Assembly: GCF_017308015.1 (NCBI RefSeq)
Contig: NZ_JAFKFW010000013.1
Coordinates: 57,624-121,623 of the forward strand
Length of the DNA stretch: 64,000 nucleotides
Direction: 5' to 3'
DNA from: Allobosea sp.
GTDB taxonomy: Bacteria; Pseudomonadota; Alphaproteobacteria; Rhizobiales; Beijerinckiaceae
This document shows, piece after piece, positions 45,432 to 55,784 of this stretch. Each line of letters begins with the position of its first letter. Within the stretch, counting starts at the first letter, position 1. The translations under genes and the position numbers were made by a program. Under the pieces are notes generated by a model. The model saw only the letters and a list, made by a program, of their open reading frames with translations, was not told the origin of the DNA and did not search any database.

Positions 45432-45950
45432 ATGACGCTCACAGTCAAGGCCGCCGCCCTTTCCGGCTTCGTGCAGACGCTCAAGGCGCTCGACGCCATT
45501 CTCGACAAGGCCGTCGCCCAGGCCGAGACCCGCAAGATCCAGCCGGAGGTGCTGCTCTCCGCCCGGCTGGCGCCGGACATGCTGGCCTTCACCCGTCAGA
45601 TCCAGCTCTGCTGCGACTTCGCCAAGAACGCGGTCGCGCGCCTTTCCGGCGGCGAGAACCCGCGCTTCCCCGACGAGGAGAAGAGCTTCCCGGAGCTGAA
45701 GGAGCGCATTGCCAGGACGCTGGCCTTCATCGCCGCGGCCGACGGCGCCGCGCTCGATGCCGGGCTCGGCCGCGAGGTCAGCTTCCCGCGTGGCCCCTCG
45801 GCGACCGCGACGATGACCGGCGAGGCCTATCTCACCCGCTTCGCCATCCCGAACTTCTATTTCCACGCCACGACGGCCTACGACATCCTGCGCCAGAACG
45901 GCTTCCAGATCGGCAAGCAGGACTTCCTGCTCGGCGTCTTCGACGCCTGA
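45432..45950 (+). CDS. DUF1993 family protein
   Basis: 172 residues; DUF1993 is a four-helix DinB-like family of unknown function. Recognised by LSGFVQTLKALDAILDKA, LAPDMLAFTRQIQLCCDFAKN and the end IPNFYFHATTAYDILRQNG with candidate metal-site His. ATG 45432 is the start of similarity. It lies after the efp terminator and before a GNAT gene. Confidence 0.92.
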   Translation: MTLTVKAAALSGFVQTLKALDAILDKAVAQAETRKIQPEVLLSARLAPDMLAFTRQIQLCCDFAKNAVARLSGGENPRFPDEEKSFPELKERIARTLAFIAAADGAALDAGLGREVSFPRGPSATATMTGEAYLTRFAIPNFYFHATTAYDILRQNGFQIGKQDFLLGVFDA

Positions 45951-45965
45951 GGCCTGCCTTTGGGC

Positions 45966-46445
45966 ATGAGCGCGACGCCTGCCATCACGATCGAACGCGC
46001 CTCTCCCCGGGATGCCGGGGAGATCGCAGCGCTTTATCTGGCGTCGCGCGCGGAAGCCCTGCCCTACCTGCGCCGTGTCCATAGCGACGACGAAGTGCGG
46101 AGCTGGATCACGCATGTCAGGCTCGCCACCGGCGAGACCTGGGTTGCGCGAGAGGCCGGGCGCATGCTCGGCTTCCTCTGCATAGACGGCGAGGATCTCG
46201 ACCAGCTCTACCTGCTGCCGGGCATGTTCAGGCGCGGCATCGGCTCTCTCCTGCTCGCCAAGGCGAAAGAGTGCAGCCCCGAACGGCTGACCCTGTTCAC
46301 CTTCCAGCGGAACGGCGCTGCGCGGGCCTTCTATGAGCGCCACGGCTTCCGCCTGGTCGACCTGAACGACGGCGAGCGCAACGAAGAGGGCGAGCCGGAC
46401 GCGCTTTACGAGTGGCGCCGATCTTTTTCAGATGGAGCCTTGTAA
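45966..46445 (+). CDS. GNAT-family N-acetyltransferase
   Basis: 159 residues. Acetyl-CoA loop LPGMFRRGIGSLLLAKAKE (R-R-G-I-G) and motif B NGAARAFYERHGF. Substrate unknown. ATG 45966 is used; a TTG six bases upstream is possible. It lies 15 bases after DUF1993 and is probably co-transcribed. A small hairpin with a T tract follows the stop. Confidence 0.88.
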   Translation: MSATPAITIERASPRDAGEIAALYLASRAEALPYLRRVHSDDEVRSWITHVRLATGETWVAREAGRMLGFLCIDGEDLDQLYLLPGMFRRGIGSLLLAKAKECSPERLTLFTFQRNGAARAFYERHGFRLVDLNDGERNEEGEPDALYEWRRSFSDGAL

Positions 46446-46447
46446 TC

Positions 46448-46468
46448 GGGAACAAGCGTTCCCATTTT
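46448..46468 (+). terminator. Short hairpin terminator candidate after GNAT gene
   Basis: GGGAAC (46448-46453) AAGC GTTCCC (46458-46463), then ATTTT. It begins 2 bases after the stop codon. The stem is only six pairs, so efficiency is uncertain. Confidence 0.45.
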
Positions 46469-46607
46469 GGGCTCACGGCGGTGTCGAGAGCGTTCCACAG
46501 CTCTCCATTGCCCGTGAAGACGGCCATGAGCCGAACGTGTGACGCCGGATGTACGCGCACCGTTCCGCTGCATGGCCGTTGGCATTTCTGGGGTATGCGT
46601 CCATCAT

Positions 46608-46626
46608 GGTCGGGCCTGTCCCGACC
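46608..46626. terminator. Hairpin in convergent gap (GGTCGGG / CCCGACC)
   Basis: Seven perfect pairs around a CCTGT loop, in the roughly 250-base space between the plus-strand GNAT gene and the minus-strand MBL hydrolase. No T tract follows on either side, so it may be a repeat element rather than a terminator. Nothing else was seen in this gap. Confidence 0.35.
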
Positions 46627-46698
46627 GTCCTCGTTCGTGCGATGCAGCGCCCAAGACGCGGATGCACGCCACAAGGGCGAGCGCGACGTCACGCCCTC

Positions 46699-47352
46699 TC
46701 AGCCCTGCAAGAACGGATTGTTCTGCCGCTCCTCGCCCAGCGTGCTCGCCGGACCGTGGCCCGGCAGGAACTGGACGTCGTCGCCGAGCGGCAGAAGCTT
46801 GGTCTTGATCCCCGAGATCAGCGCCTCGTGGTCGCCATAGGGGAAATCGGTGCGTCCGACGGACCCGGCGAAGACGGTGTCGCCCGCCAGCAGGAAGCGC
46901 AGGTCCTTCTGGAAGAACGTGACATGGCCCGGCGAATGGCCGGGGACATGCGCGACCGCGAAGGTGAGGTCGCCAAGCGAGACCGTATCGCCCTCCTTCA
47001 GCCAGCGCGTCGGCACAACGGATTTCATGCCGGGGATATCGAAGCGCAGCCCCTGCTCCGGCAAGGCATCGAGCAGGGGCTTGTCGCCCTCGTGCGGCCC
47101 GATAATCGGGATCGACAGCGCCTGCGCCAGCTCGGTCGCGCCGCCGGCATGGTCGAGATGGCCATGGGTCAGCCAGATCGCGACCGGCGTGACGCCGAGT
47201 TCCTTGATGGCAGCCTGCAGGCGCGGCACGTCGCCGCCGGGGTCGACGATGGCGGCTTCTTTGGACTTCGGCTCCCAGACGATCGAGCAGTTCTGCTGGA
47301 ACGGCGTCACCGGCACGATGGCGATCTGGAGCGGCGGCTGCTGGTCGGTCAT
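46699..47352 (-). CDS. MBL-fold metallo-hydrolase (glyoxalase II-like)
   Basis: 217 residues. Metallo-beta-lactamase fold with motif THGHLDHAGG, GHSPGHVT, a Asp ligand in LLAGDTVFAGSVGRTDFP and the end His in LPGHGPASTLGEER. This layout fits the hydroxyacylglutathione hydrolase-like group; substrate unproven. ATG 47352. Downstream of fumA and the small exported protein on the same strand. Confidence 0.92.
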   Translation of the reverse strand: MTDQQPPLQIAIVPVTPFQQNCSIVWEPKSKEAAIVDPGGDVPRLQAAIKELGVTPVAIWLTHGHLDHAGGATELAQALSIPIIGPHEGDKPLLDALPEQGLRFDIPGMKSVVPTRWLKEGDTVSLGDLTFAVAHVPGHSPGHVTFFQKDLRFLLAGDTVFAGSVGRTDFPYGDHEALISGIKTKLLPLGDDVQFLPGHGPASTLGEERQNNPFLQG

Positions 47353-47384
47353 GGGACAAGCCTTTCGGATATCTCGGAAGGCTC

Positions 47385-47708
47385 TTACCGCCCGCCGCAG
47401 CGATTGGCGATCAGGGCGCGGTAGTTCACCAGCTCGGAATCCATCTCCGCGACATTGCGCGCGCGTTCCGCGCCATCCTGACAGGTGGCGAAGACCGAGC
47501 GGGCCTTCTGGAGATAGGTGACGTGCTCGCGAAAGGTCCGGCATTGCGTCGCCTGGTCGGCGCTCGCGACGGCCGCGAGCCGCGTCTGTTGCTGGCGGAA
47601 GCCAGCCTCGTTCAGCAGGAGATCGCGCGAGCAGGTCGCCGGGCGCGGCTGCTGCGCCAGCACGGGAGCGGCCAGCAGCAGCGCCGCGACAGTCAGCGCC
47701 AGCCTCAT
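47385..47708 (-). CDS. Small exported hypothetical protein
   Basis: 107 residues. Signal peptide [16 protein letters not shown]; mature part has four cysteines (CSRDLL, CRTF, CQDG, RCGG) that could form two disulfides in the periplasm. Function unknown. Its start overlaps the fumarase stop by 4 bases, so they are co-translated. Confidence 0.75.
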   Translation of the reverse strand: MRLALTVAALLLAAPVLAQQPRPATCSRDLLLNEAGFRQQQTRLAAVASADQATQCRTFREHVTYLQKARSVFATCQDGAERARNVAEMDSELVNYRALIANRCGGR

Positions 47709-49321
47709 CCGAGGTTCAGCTCCTTGAAGAAGTCATTGCCCTTGTCGTCGATGACGATGAAGGCCGGGAAATCCTCGACCTCGATCCGCCAGACCGCCTC
47801 CATGCCGAGTTCGGGATATTCAAGGACCTCGACCTTGCGGATGCAGTCCTGCGCCAGACGCGCCGCCGGGCCGCCGATCGAGCCGAGATAGAAGCCGCCA
47901 TGGGCCTTGCAGGCTTCGCGGACCGCCGCCGAGCGATTGCCCTTGGCGAGCATCACCATCGAGCCGCCGAAGGACTGGAACTGGTCGACGAAGGAATCCA
48001 TGCGGCCGGCCGTGGTCGGGCCGAAAGAGCCGGAGGCGAAGCCTTCCGGCGTCTTGGCCGGGCCGGCGTAATAGACCGGATGGTTCTTGAAATAGTCGGG
48101 CATGCCCTCGCCACGCTCCAGCCGCTCGCGGATCTTGGCATGGGCGAGGTCGCGGGCGACGACGATGGTGCCGGTCAGCGACAGGCGCGTCTTGACAGGA
48201 TGCTGCGACAGCGTCGCAAGAATTGTACTCATCGGCTGGTTGAGGTCGATCTTGACGACGGAGCCGCCGAGCGCGGATTCGTCGACATCCGGCAGGTACT
48301 TGGACGGATCGGTTTCCAGAGCCTCCAGGAAGATGCCGTCCCTGGTGATCTTGCCCTTGGCCTGGCGGTCGGCCGAACAGGAGACGCCGAGCCCGATCGG
48401 CAGCGAGGCGCCGTGGCGCGGCAGGCGGATGACGCGGACGTCATGGCAAAAATACTTGCCGCCGAACTGCGCGCCGACGCCAAGCGCCTGCGTCATCTTG
48501 TGGACCTCTTCCTCCATCTCGATGTCGCGGAAGGCATGGCCCGACGGCGACCCCTTCGTCGGCAGCGCGTCGAGATATTTGGTCGAGGCGAGCTTGACGG
48601 TCTTGAGGTTCTGCTCGGCCGAGGTGCCGCCGATGACGATGGCGAGATGGTAGGGCGGGCAGGCTGCAGTGCCCAGCGTCAGGATCTTCTCCTTCAGGAA
48701 CGCCATCATGCGATCCCTGGTGAGGAGCGAAGGCGTCGCCTGGTAAAGGAAGGTCTTGTTGGCCGAGCCGCCGCCCTTGCAGACGAAGAGGAATTTGTAG
48801 GCGTCCTCGCCCTCGGCATAGATGTCGATCTGCGCCGGCAGGTTGGTCGCGGTGTTCTTCTCCTCGAACATCGAGAGCGGCGCGAGCTGCGAATAGCGCA
48901 GGTTGCGCTTGAAATAGGCGTCCGCGACGCCCTCGCCGAGCGCGGCCTCATCCTCGCCATCGGTCCAGACCTTGCGGCCCTTCTTGCCCATGATGATCGC
49001 GGTGCCGGTGTCCTGGCACATCGGCAGGACGCCGCCTGCGGCGATATTGGCGTTCTTCAGGAGGTCATAGGCGACAAACTTGTCGTTGGAGGTCGCCTCG
49101 GGATCGTCGAGGATCTTGCCGAGCTGGGCGAGATGGCCGGGGCGCAGCAGATGGTTGATGTCGATGAAGGCCTGTTCGGAGAGCTGGCGAATCGCCTCGC
49201 GCGAGACGCTCAGGACCTCGCGGTCGCCGATCTTCTCGACGCTTACGCCCTCGCTGCCGAGCTTGCGATAAGGCGTCGTGTCCTCGCCGAGCGGGAAGAG
49301 TTCGACATGCGTATAGGCCAT
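47705..49321 (-). CDS. Fumarate hydratase class I (4Fe-4S)
   Basis: 538 residues. Class I fumarase converts fumarate and malate in the TCA cycle with a labile 4Fe-4S cluster. Cluster and catalytic regions: [17 protein letters not shown] (Cys), [18 protein letters not shown] (Cys), [10 protein letters not shown] (Cys), and the C-terminal [12 protein letters not shown] plus [15 protein letters not shown]. Length and the fused N- and C-domains identify the homodimeric type. Upstream about 120 bases up to ptsN hold no gene. Confidence 0.96.
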   Translation of the reverse strand: MAYTHVELFPLGEDTTPYRKLGSEGVSVEKIGDREVLSVSREAIRQLSEQAFIDINHLLRPGHLAQLGKILDDPEATSNDKFVAYDLLKNANIAAGGVLPMCQDTGTAIIMGKKGRKVWTDGEDEAALGEGVADAYFKRNLRYSQLAPLSMFEEKNTATNLPAQIDIYAEGEDAYKFLFVCKGGGSANKTFLYQATPSLLTRDRMMAFLKEKILTLGTAACPPYHLAIVIGGTSAEQNLKTVKLASTKYLDALPTKGSPSGHAFRDIEMEEEVHKMTQALGVGAQFGGKYFCHDVRVIRLPRHGASLPIGLGVSCSADRQAKGKITRDGIFLEALETDPSKYLPDVDESALGGSVVKIDLNQPMSTILATLSQHPVKTRLSLTGTIVVARDLAHAKIRERLERGEGMPDYFKNHPVYYAGPAKTPEGFASGSFGPTTAGRMDSFVDQFQSFGGSMVMLAKGNRSAAVREACKAHGGFYLGSIGGPAARLAQDCIRKVEVLEYPELGMEAVWRIEVEDFPAFIVIDDKGNDFFKELNLG

Positions 49322-49440
49322 GACCTGCGGCTCCGAAACAAGGCGCGCCGCGATCAGGAAAGGGAAGACGCGACGCCGATCCAGCCGGGGTCATAGCCCG
49401 TCGGCCGGGATCGTCCAAGCAGTCTTTGTTGCGTTTAAGT

Positions 49441-49902
49441 CTAGGCCGCCTGCGCCGCCGATTCGGCAAGGATGGCGTAGATCGCAGAGGGGTCGCGGAC
49501 CTTGCGGACCTGCTCCAGAACGGACTGGTTACGCAGCACGCGCGCCACGCGGGCAAGGGCCTTGAGATGGTCGGCGCCTGCGCCTTCGGGGGCGATCAGC
49601 ACGAAGATGATATCGACCGGCTGGCCGTCCAGCGCATCGAAATCGATCGGCTTCTCCGTCCGGGCGAAAAGCCCGACGAGGCGGTCGATGCCCGGCATCC
49701 GGCCGTGCGGGATCGCAATGCCCTCGCCGATCCCGGTCGAGCCAAGGCGCTCTCGCTGGAGCAGGGCTTCGAAGAGCTCGCGGTCCGGCAGGCCCGTCAG
49801 GGTGGCGGCATGATGGGCAAGCTCCTGCAGAGCCTGCTTCTTGCCGTTGGCCCGCAGCGGGGAGATCACCGCGGCGGGACTTAGAAGATCGGTCAGCGTC
49901 AT
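49441..49902 (-). CDS. ptsN: PTS-Ntr EIIA protein PtsN
   Basis: About 153 residues from ATG 49902 (an upstream ATG at 49914 is possible). EIIA-Ntr phosphoacceptor His lies in GIAIPHGRMPG. It takes phosphate from EINtr/NPr and regulates potassium uptake and other functions rather than sugar transport. It follows hpf and rpoN as in most proteobacteria, with a 9-pair hairpin in the gap to hpf. Confidence 0.95.
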   Translation of the reverse strand: MTLTDLLSPAAVISPLRANGKKQALQELAHHAATLTGLPDRELFEALLQRERLGSTGIGEGIAIPHGRMPGIDRLVGLFARTEKPIDFDALDGQPVDIIFVLIAPEGAGADHLKALARVARVLRNQSVLEQVRKVRDPSAIYAILAESAAQAA

Positions 49903-49920
49903 TCGCCCGTCCATGCATGT

Positions 49921-49951
49921 CCCATGCCGGCTGAAATGCCGTCGGCATGGG
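49921..49951. promoter_or_regulatory. Inverted repeat between hpf and ptsN
   Basis: CCCATGCCG (49921-49929) and CGGCATGGG (49943-49951), nine perfect pairs with a 13-base loop, directly upstream of the ptsN start. No T tract. It may reduce read-through from hpf or stabilise the hpf transcript. Confidence 0.45.
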
Positions 49952-49987
49952 TCAGGTTCGACGGCCGGAGCGGATCGCCCGCCGGCC

Positions 49988-50572
49988 TCAGGACAACGAT
50001 GCCGGCGGGTCGATCCAGCCGATATTGCCGTCGCCGCGGCGATATACGATGTTCATGCGGCCATGGCCAGCGTGGCGGAAAACGACGACCGGAGCACCCG
50101 TCAGATCAAGCTCCGCAACGGCATCGCTGACCGTCCTGACATGCAGGGGTTTGGTCGATTCCGCAACGATCACCGGGTTGTCGGCAACCGAGACCCCGTC
50201 GAAATCCTCGATATCGTCATCGGGAGCCGCAATCACATAGCTGGGGATTTCGATCGCGGCCTCGCGGCCATTGCTCGCCGAACGGTCCTTCAGCCGGCGC
50301 TTGTAGCGTCGCAGCCGCTTCTCGATGCGCTCGGCCATCTTGTCGAGGCTGGCATAGGGATCGTGAGCGGTGGCGGAGGCTTCCAGCGTGATTCCGGAGG
50401 AGAGGTGCAGGACACCGTCGGTCCGGAATGCGGAGCCGTCCTTGTCGACCGTGACGTGCCCCTGATAGCCGCCCTCGTAATATTTGCTGACCGCCGCGGC
50501 GACCCGCTCCTCGGCCTGGCCGCGGAGGGCCTCGCCGACATCAAGATTCTTGCCGGAGATTCGCAAGCTCAT
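49988..50572 (-). CDS. hpf: Ribosome hibernation-promoting factor HPF, long form
   Basis: 194 residues. N-terminal ribosome-binding domain (MSLRISGKNLDVGEALRGQAEERV, LHLSSGITLEASATAHDPYAS) and the extra C-terminal dimerisation domain of long HPF (APVVVFRHAGHGRMNIVYRR). It forms 100S hibernating ribosomes in stationary phase. ATG 50572 has AAGGGGAAG upstream. Next to rpoN and ptsN. Confidence 0.95.
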   Translation of the reverse strand: MSLRISGKNLDVGEALRGQAEERVAAAVSKYYEGGYQGHVTVDKDGSAFRTDGVLHLSSGITLEASATAHDPYASLDKMAERIEKRLRRYKRRLKDRSASNGREAAIEIPSYVIAAPDDDIEDFDGVSVADNPVIVAESTKPLHVRTVSDAVAELDLTGAPVVVFRHAGHGRMNIVYRRGDGNIGWIDPPASLS

Positions 50573-50703
50573 GGAGTGCTTCCCCTTGATTTAGCCATGG
50601 CCCGTGTGCGGCCATCCCTAGGAGCTAAGAACTGGGAGTCGGGGTTGTCAATGAGCCGGCGCAATCATGGCGCGCATGCAGGAGCGCTTTGGAACAAAAT
50701 GGC

Positions 50704-52233
50704 TCAGCGATCGGCCGCCGCCATCGCGACTTTCTCGCGCCGTCGCTCGATCGAAGACGGAATCCGGAGCGATTCGCGATATTTTGCCACGGTGCGCCGG
50801 GCGATATCGATGCCGCCCTCCTTGAGCCGGGCGACGATGGCATCGTCCGAGAGAACCGCTGCGGGCGCCTCGTCGTCGATCATCTGCTTGATCCGGAAGC
50901 GGACCGCTTCGGCGGAATGCGCCTCGCCATAGCCGGTCGCGGCGATCGCCGCCGAGAAGAAATACTTCATCTCGAAGACGCCGCGCGAGCAGGTCAGGTA
51001 CTTGTTCGAGGTGACGCGCGAAACGGTCGATTCGTGCATGCCGATGGCATCCGCCACGGTCTTGAGATTGAGCGGGCGCAGATGCTCGACGCCATGGGCG
51101 AAGAAGCCGTCCTGCTGGCGCACGATTTCGCTCGCCACTTTCAGGATCGTGCGGGCGCGCTGCTCCAGCGATCGGGTCAGCCAGTTCGCGGTCTGCAGGC
51201 ACTCTGCGATGAAGGCTTTCTCGACCTCGTTGCGCGCCGCCCGGGAGACGCGCGCGTGATAGGTCTGGTTGACGAGCAGGCGCGGCAGGGTGTCGGGGTT
51301 GAGATCGATCAGCCAGGAGCCGTCCGGCGCGGCCCGGATGAAGACGTCCGGCACCACGGTCTCGGCGGCCGAGCCGCCGAAGGCGCGGCCGGGCTTGGGA
51401 TCGAGACGGCGGATCTCCGCGACCATGTCCGCGATATCCTCGTCGTCGACGCCGCAGATGCGCTTGAGCGCAGTGAAATCGCGCCTGGCGACGAGGTGCA
51501 GATTCGCCACCAGCGCCTGCATGGCCGGGTCGAAGCGGTTGCGATCGCGCAACTGGATCGCGAGGCATTCGGCGACGTCGCGGGCGGCAACACCGGAAGG
51601 ATCGAAGCTCTGCACGACGCGCAGCACCGCCTCGACCCTGTCGATCGCGACGCCGAGGCGCTCGGCGATCTCTGCGAGAGGCTCCCCGAGATAGCCGCTG
51701 TCGTCGACTGCATCGATGATGTGGCGGCCGATGATGCGCGCAGCCGGTTCGATGACGGCGAGATCGAGCTGCGCGACCAGATGGTCGTGCAGGGAGGCAT
51801 CCACCGTCAGGCTGCTTTCGAAACCTTCGGGGTCGCCATCGAACGATCCGCCCGTCGCACCATAGGCACCGCCGACGATCGGTAGGCTGTCGGCACCGCT
51901 CGCCTCGCTGCGGGCGGCCGTCGGCTGCTCGCTCTGAAACACATTGTCGAGCCCGGTGCCGAGCCTGCCTTCCATGCCCTCCTGCGTGTGCAGGCTCTCG
52001 GCCTTGGCGAAGCTCTCGGCATCGGCTGTATGAGGGCTGTCGGCATCATCGGACCGCACCGGCTGGTCCAGCCCCTCATCGCGTTCCAGCAAGGGATTGC
52101 GCTCGAGCTCGCCCTCGACGAAGTTCTGGAGTTCGAGATGCGAGAGCTGCAGGAGCTTGATCGCCTGCAGCAACTGCGGCGTCATCACCAGGGATTGCCC
52201 CTGGCGCAGCTCCATGCGCGGCATCATCGCCAT
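50704..52233 (-). CDS. rpoN: RNA polymerase sigma-54 factor
   Basis: 509 residues. N-terminal activator-interacting region MELRQGQSLVMTPQLLQAI, acidic region II, core-binding domain, helix-turn-helix and the RpoN box ARRTVAKYRESLRIPSS at the end. It recognises -24/-12 promoters and needs AAA+ activators. It lies between lptB and hpf. The gap to lptB (160 bases) may hold its own promoter. Confidence 0.97.
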   Translation of the reverse strand: MAMMPRMELRQGQSLVMTPQLLQAIKLLQLSHLELQNFVEGELERNPLLERDEGLDQPVRSDDADSPHTADAESFAKAESLHTQEGMEGRLGTGLDNVFQSEQPTAARSEASGADSLPIVGGAYGATGGSFDGDPEGFESSLTVDASLHDHLVAQLDLAVIEPAARIIGRHIIDAVDDSGYLGEPLAEIAERLGVAIDRVEAVLRVVQSFDPSGVAARDVAECLAIQLRDRNRFDPAMQALVANLHLVARRDFTALKRICGVDDEDIADMVAEIRRLDPKPGRAFGGSAAETVVPDVFIRAAPDGSWLIDLNPDTLPRLLVNQTYHARVSRAARNEVEKAFIAECLQTANWLTRSLEQRARTILKVASEIVRQQDGFFAHGVEHLRPLNLKTVADAIGMHESTVSRVTSNKYLTCSRGVFEMKYFFSAAIAATGYGEAHSAEAVRFRIKQMIDDEAPAAVLSDDAIVARLKEGGIDIARRTVAKYRESLRIPSSIERRREKVAMAAADR

Positions 52234-52393
52234 ACGCGAAAGGCCCTTCCCGCTCGCGCGCCATCGGCACGCTTCTTGCTTGCGGAAAAGACACTAGCGC
52301 CGGCTCACCGCCGCGTCAAAGGATCAGCCATGCCTGCGGCCGGAAATTTGATGCACCGCAACAAGGCCGTCACGGCCAATAGGCCATGATGGC

Positions 52394-53275
<882 letters not shown>

Positions 53276-53285
53276 TGCGGCACGA

Positions 53286-53999
53286 TCAGTTGGTTGGCTT
53301 CGGGGCCGGCTTGGCGCCGGGCTTGCCCGCATCGGACTTGTTGGCGTCGGCCGCATTTGGAACGAACAGACCCTGCACGCGCCCACCCTCGACATTGGCG
53401 ACGCCGGTGACCGTGTCGTAGACCAGCTTCTGGCCGCGGGTGACGTTGGGCCCGTCGTTCAGCGCGACATTGCCGGTCATGATGACGAGATTCCGGGCAC
53501 GATCGAACTCGGCATTGTCCGAGGTCGCGGCCTGCGTCTTCGAGACCACCGTGACCGGCCCCTTGCACAGGATGCGCTTGATCGAGCTGTCATTGCCCTG
53601 GCCGGCCGCGCCCGCCGCTGCGGGAGCCGGAGCCGGAGCTGGAGTCGGAGCTGGAGTCGCCGGGCGGCCGGCGGTTCCACCCGGACCGCCACGCCCCTCG
53701 TAAAGCACGGTCATCACCGTGCAGCGAACCGTCGTCTCGCCCTGCACGGCCACGACATTGCCGGAAAAGACCGCCTTGTTCTCCTTGTCCAGCACGTCGA
53801 GCTTGTCGGCATCGATCTTGATGGGCTCCTTGCTGTCGCCGCCGAGCCCTCCCAGCGCCGATGACGCGCCCCGCGCCTTGGCAGGGGCCGCCTGCGCGAA
53901 GGTTTCCTGCGGAGTGCCGAACAGAGCGAAGCCCGCAGCGAGCATCAGCGCGGCATGGCGAGCATGCGCGAAACGGAGCATCTGGCCAATCCTGGTCAT
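53286..53999 (-). CDS. lptA: LPS transport periplasmic protein LptA
   Basis: About 237 residues from ATG 53999. Signal peptide (ALMLAAGFALFGTPQETFAQA), then two OstA/LptA-type beta stretches (PIKIDADKLDVLDKENKAVF; LVIMTGNVALNDGPNVTRG). They are split by a Pro/Ala linker of about 20 residues (TPAPTPAPAPAPAAAGAAG) encoded by a tandem six-base-like repeat. The C terminus is also Ala/Pro/Lys-rich. LptA bridges the periplasm between LptC and LptD. Start is two bases from the lptC stop. Confidence 0.92.
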   Translation of the reverse strand: MTRIGQMLRFAHARHAALMLAAGFALFGTPQETFAQAAPAKARGASSALGGLGGDSKEPIKIDADKLDVLDKENKAVFSGNVVAVQGETTVRCTVMTVLYEGRGGPGGTAGRPATPAPTPAPAPAPAAAGAAGQGNDSSIKRILCKGPVTVVSKTQAATSDNAEFDRARNLVIMTGNVALNDGPNVTRGQKLVYDTVTGVANVEGGRVQGLFVPNAADANKSDAGKPGAKPAPKPTN

Positions 54000-54000
54000 T

Positions 54001-54789
54001 TCACTGCCTCTTCCCGTTACCAGCATCGCCGGCCGGCACTGCATCCGCGGGGGGAACCCGGTCCGCGTTCAGCAGTTCCAGCATCGGCTTGCTGCCCTCC
54101 CGCTCGGGGCCGGCGATCGTCCCTGCCGGCGCGTTCCGGATGAAAACCCGTACCCGCCCCTCGAAAGCGATCAACTCGCCATTGTTCCTCACGTCAAGTG
54201 TGTCGGCATCGACTGTGGTCTCGCCGAGACTGACCTTGACGGGTTCCTTCGAAACCACCGCACCGGATTTGAAGTCGACATCGGCGGTCCTCATCTGCAT
54301 GTCGTGACCGTTCTCGGTACGGATCTTGACGTCATCGATCAGGCGCAGCTTCTCCTTCTGCGTATCGAACAGACCCGTCTTGGCGTTCACGGTCACCCAG
54401 CCCTCGCGCTCCATCTGGATGCGCGCCGTCAGGGTCTGAAGCTCGACCTGCGTCGGATTGCGGATCTCCTGGAAGGCGTTCTCCGCGGTCACCTGATAGG
54501 GACGATTGTCCTTCCGGTACCCGGAGAGCTTCGGTGTCTCCATCTTGACCTTGCCGCCGGTGATGCCGACCGAGCTGACCGAGACATTGGCCAGCTTGCC
54601 GCCGAGCGGCGAGAGAAAGGGCACCACGACGAGCGCCAGGACCAGCGCCACGGCGGCCACGGGAATCACGCGGCGCAGGAGATGCACCAGCCGCGTATGA
54701 CGCCGCGCCGCGCCGAAGGCGGCGCGCCGACGCAGCGCCTGCGCGGACAGCCTCGCCGCCGGGTCGTTGTAGGTCATTGCCAAAGTCAT
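54001..54789 (-). CDS. lptC: LPS export protein LptC
   Basis: 262 residues. A single N-terminal membrane anchor (about 40-60, VIPVAAVALVLALVVVPFL) precedes the periplasmic beta-jellyroll of LptC (PYQVTAENAFQEIRNPTQVE; GRVRVFIRNAP). It passes LPS from LptBFG to LptA. An in-frame alternative ATG at residue 5 exists. The stop lies next to the lptA start. Confidence 0.9.
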   Translation of the reverse strand: MTLAMTYNDPAARLSAQALRRRAAFGAARRHTRLVHLLRRVIPVAAVALVLALVVVPFLSPLGGKLANVSVSSVGITGGKVKMETPKLSGYRKDNRPYQVTAENAFQEIRNPTQVELQTLTARIQMEREGWVTVNAKTGLFDTQKEKLRLIDDVKIRTENGHDMQMRTADVDFKSGAVVSKEPVKVSLGETTVDADTLDVRNNGELIAFEGRVRVFIRNAPAGTIAGPEREGSKPMLELLNADRVPPADAVPAGDAGNGKRQ

Positions 54790-54933
54790 GTCCCGCGCAA
54801 TGGCAGCCGCTCACGGCATTTTCGTGTCACAGGACGGCCGCATCGCGCCCCCGCGCGACTCGTCCATGCGGGGCCGAGCGCATGTCCGGCGCCCCACCTG
54901 CGCGCAGACTGACGCAAGAAGCCTTCAAAATTG

Positions 54934-55548
54934 TCAAGTGTGGGCGAAGATATCCGTCTCGCCCCAGCCGGCGAGATCGAGCTCGGCGCGATGGGGCAGG
55001 AACCGGAAACAGGCCTGTGCAAGATCCCGGCGGCCTTCGCGCGCCAGCATGGCCTCCAGCTTCTCGTGCAGCGCATGGAGATGCAGCACGTCGGAGGCAG
55101 CGTAGGCGAGCTGGGCCTCGCTCAGCGTGTCCGCACCCCAGTCGGACGACTGCTGCTGCTTCGACAGTTCGACACCGAGCAGTTCGCGCACGAGGTCCTT
55201 GAGCCCGTGCCGATCAGTATAGGTGCGGGTGAGCTTCGAGGCGATCTTGGTGCAGTAGACCGGCATTGTCACCACGCCGAAGGCATGCCTGAGAACCGCG
55301 ACATCGAAGCGGGCGAAGTGGAAGAGCTTCAGCACCCCTGGATCCTCGAGCAGTCGGATCAGGTTCTTCGGCCGCTCGCCGCCCTTCGGGATCTGCACGA
55401 CATCGGCGGTGCCGTCGCCGCGCGACAACTGGACGACGCAGAGCCGGTCCCGATGCGGATTGAGGCCGAGCGTCTCGGTGTCGATCGCGACGCTCGATCC
55501 GGCATCATAGCCGTCCGGCAGATCGCCGCGATGGAAACGGATGGTCAT
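54934..55548 (-). CDS. rnd: Ribonuclease D-like 3'-5' exonuclease
   Basis: 204 residues. DEDD-y exonuclease core: VAIDTETLGL (Asp, Glu), HFARFDVAVL (Asp) and YAASDVLHLHAL (Tyr-x-x-x-Asp). It is shorter than E. coli RNase D because the HRDC domains are missing, which is common in Alphaproteobacteria. ATG 55548 has GAGG upstream. About 145 bases separate it from lptC downstream. Confidence 0.92.
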   Translation of the reverse strand: MTIRFHRGDLPDGYDAGSSVAIDTETLGLNPHRDRLCVVQLSRGDGTADVVQIPKGGERPKNLIRLLEDPGVLKLFHFARFDVAVLRHAFGVVTMPVYCTKIASKLTRTYTDRHGLKDLVRELLGVELSKQQQSSDWGADTLSEAQLAYAASDVLHLHALHEKLEAMLAREGRRDLAQACFRFLPHRAELDLAGWGETDIFAHT

Positions 55549-55784
55549 GCTCGAAACCTCACTCGGGCCGCGCCAACGCGCCCTTCGACTGTACTTTACG
55601 GAAACGGAAAACCACAGGCCGCGCGCCGATGGCACCACGCGTTTCGCAGCTAGCGGCCCGCCTGACGCCGTTCAAGCGTTTTCTGCCGGGGGGATAAACT
55701 CTTAGGCGCCTCGTTAACCTTTTATTCACCATAGGCTTCAACCCGACGGCAGACCATGCGACAACCGCCATCGGAGTTCACCGC
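55549..55784. other. Divergent intergenic region, promoter area
   Basis: About 235 bases between rnd (minus) and DUF805 (plus). AT-rich end at 55710-55740 (CGTTAACCTTTTATTCACCA) is the likely promoter area of DUF805/dapE. No gene is supported. Confidence 0.4.

Noticed and set aside
47900-49396. Long plus-strand frame over the fumarase gene
   Set aside because: Antisense to an unmistakable class I fumarase with all cluster cysteines.
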